Source: DATHSY01 sp046729855
Lineage (GTDB): Bacteria > Actinomycetota > UBA4738 > HRBIN12
Reading direction: 5' to 3'
Length of the DNA stretch: 6,709 nt
Assembly (NCBI GenBank): GCA_046729855.1
Contig: JBKPHM010000059.1
Span: forward strand, 1 to 6,709
Position 1 is the stretch's first letter. Every line of letters begins with the position of its first letter. The notes beneath the pieces were generated by a model. The model had not been told where the DNA came from and did not search any database. It was given only the letters and a program-made list of their open reading frames with translations. A program made the position numbers and the translations under genes. Below, one piece after another: positions 5,811 to 6,709 of the stretch.

Positions 5811-6659
5811 CTACGCCGCGATGCCGAGCACCACGAGCCCCGCGACGACGAGCAGCACGCCGAGACCTTGCGAGCGTGCGGGTCGTTCGCCAAGGACGGC
5901 GATCCCCCCGACGAACGGGATCAGCGGGAACGTCGCGCTGACGGCGGCGACGAGCGAGATCAGCCCGAGCTCCGCGCCGCGCGAGAACGAGACGATCCCA
6001 ACCATGTCGACGATCCCGACGAGCACGGCGGCCCACACCACTCCCCGTGTCCGCGCATCGGAGCGCCCCAGCCCGATCGCGACGAACGGCACGAGCGCCG
6101 CGACCGTAAACAGCCGGCCGAGGCCGACCGCCGGCAGCCACCCGACCTCCTGCGCAGCGCGTCCGAGCACGAACGTCGCGAGCCCGAACAGCAGCATGGA
6201 GGCGACCGCGTACGGAACGCCGGTCCGGCGCTTCGCCCCGACGTCGCCGAGATCGCGCGGGTCGAACGTGATCAGGACGACGCCGACAATCGTGAGCGCG
6301 GCACCGGCGACCAGCGGAGCCGTCAGCGACTCGTCGAGAAGGAGCGTCGCCATCATGATCGGGACGAGCGCGTACCCGGCCGTGAGCGGCGAGACGAGCG
6401 CGATCGGCCCGAGCTCGAGCGCGCGGTAATGGATCGCGTACGCGGCCGCGACGATCGCGCCGTTGGCCACGAGCAGCCACAGCTCGGTCGCCGATCCCGT
6501 CCACTCGGGGCGCACGAGGATGGCGACGATGGCGATCGCGGCCAACCCGGATAGTTGGGTGATGACGACCGTTCGGAACGGACCGATCCGGCGCGACGAG
6601 AGGGCTGCACCGAAGTCGGCCACACCCCAACCGAGCGCCGCACCGAGCCCGTAGATCAC
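5811..6659 (-). CDS. DMT-superfamily (EamA) transporter
   Basis: This 282-residue membrane protein has the size and two-fold repeat of EamA-type drug/metabolite transporters: about ten hydrophobic helices in two halves, residues 1-130 and 148-280. The first half opens MIYGLGAALGWGVADFGAAL and contains YRALELGPIALVSPLTAGY and later DESL (109-112); the second repeats this as FSRGAELGLISLVAAVSATFP and GERP (257-260). These matching blocks, including the helix-end acidic residue before the last helix of each half, are typical of EamA exporters of amino acids or metabolites. The start is the GTG at 6657-6659, which overlaps the stop of the upstream gene as GTGA; GGAGG lies 13 nt upstream (6677-6673), so coupling probably supplies initiation. 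The frame continues open to the window edge but without an ATG. It converges on the betA-like gene. The substrate is unknown, and a link to choline metabolism is not shown. Confidence 0.88.
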   Translation of the reverse strand: MIYGLGAALGWGVADFGAALSSRRIGPFRTVVITQLSGLAAIAIVAILVRPEWTGSATELWLLVANGAIVAAAYAIHYRALELGPIALVSPLTAGYALVPIMMATLLLDESLTAPLVAGAALTIVGVVLITFDPRDLGDVGAKRRTGVPYAVASMLLFGLATFVLGRAAQEVGWLPAVGLGRLFTVAALVPFVAIGLGRSDARTRGVVWAAVLVGIVDMVGIVSFSRGAELGLISLVAAVSATFPLIPFVGGIAVLGERPARSQGLGVLLVVAGLVVLGIAA

Positions 6660-6709
6660 GCCGGGGACCGGGCCTCCGCGAGCGCATCCACAGCGACGGC
6701 GCCGCGGGT
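6656..6709 (-). CDS. Unidentified gene, C-terminal fragment (enters from right edge)
   Basis: Seventeen codons ending in TGA (6658-6656) read TRGAVAVDALAEARSPA. Their stop overlaps the GTG start of the transporter gene by 4 nt, the same arrangement as the CBS/nucleotidyltransferase pair in this window, and a GGAGG for the downstream gene lies within the reading frame. That spacing is the main reason to call it coding; 17 residues are too few to name a family. The helical, Ala-rich tail ending in a short disordered segment is ordinary for a soluble protein C-terminus. Confidence 0.45.
   Translation of the reverse strand, partial: TRGAVAVDALAEARSPA

Noticed and set aside
3986..5893. 635-codon minus-strand open frame opposite the betA-like gene
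   Set aside because: It is antisense to a clearly recognisable GMC gene, is rich in Arg/His/Pro/Val as expected from GC-rich shadow reading, and shows no domain.
5785..6163. Direct repeat of CTGCGCAGCGCGTC at 5785-5798 and 6150-6163
   Set aside because: The second copy is inside the transporter coding sequence and the motif is CG-rich; a chance match is likely and nothing else marks a mobile element.
5671..6687. 338-codon minus-strand open frame beginning MRSRRPGPRRDLRAR
   Set aside because: It overlaps the EamA transporter in another frame and runs into the opposite betA-like gene; Arg-rich throughout.
1..6709. Mobile elements, CRISPR arrays, tRNA or rRNA genes
   Set aside because: I found no transposase or integrase, no regularly spaced repeats, and no cloverleaf or rRNA-like sequence.

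Overview
The window is high-GC DNA (roughly two-thirds G+C by eye) with frequent GTG starts, 4-nt GTGA gene overlaps, GGAGG-type ribosome binding sites and long antisense shadow frames. This fits a chromosomal segment of an actinobacterium or another high-GC Gram-positive-like lineage such as some Chloroflexota. The phylum is an inference; no marker gene is present. I see no mobile element, CRISPR array, tRNA or rRNA.

Layout: two transcription units diverge from a 109-nt control region at 4015-4123. Rightward is a single gene for a choline-dehydrogenase-type GMC flavoprotein (betA-like, 4124-5776). Leftward, all on the minus strand, runs a probable operon: a two-CBS-domain protein (3616-4014), a nucleotidyltransferase-fold protein (2864-3619, overlapping the CBS gene by 4 nt), an Icc-like metallophosphoesterase (1831-2775), a 12-helix APC-family permease (151-1788), and the first 26 codons of an aldehyde dehydrogenase running off the left edge (1-79). 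A third minus-strand unit enters from the right edge: the last 17 codons of an unidentified gene, overlapping by 4 nt a DMT/EamA-type transporter (5811-6659). That unit converges on betA.

How the genes may work together: the dehydrogenase would oxidise choline (or a related amino-alcohol) to the aldehyde, the aldehyde dehydrogenase would oxidise that to the acid (glycine betaine if the substrate is choline), and the APC permease would bring in the substrate or a related amine. The unusual part is the CBS / nucleotidyltransferase-like / phosphoesterase trio between the two catabolic halves. It looks like a nucleotide-sensing and nucleotide-transfer or hydrolysis module rather than metabolism, and is the best candidate for something undescribed.

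Non-coding signals: two inverted repeats and candidate -10 boxes in the divergent promoter; a G-quadruplex-capable tract that contains the permease ribosome binding site and shares bases with an overlapping hairpin; and a 16-bp hairpin between permease and aldehyde dehydrogenase that pairs fully only in minus-strand RNA.
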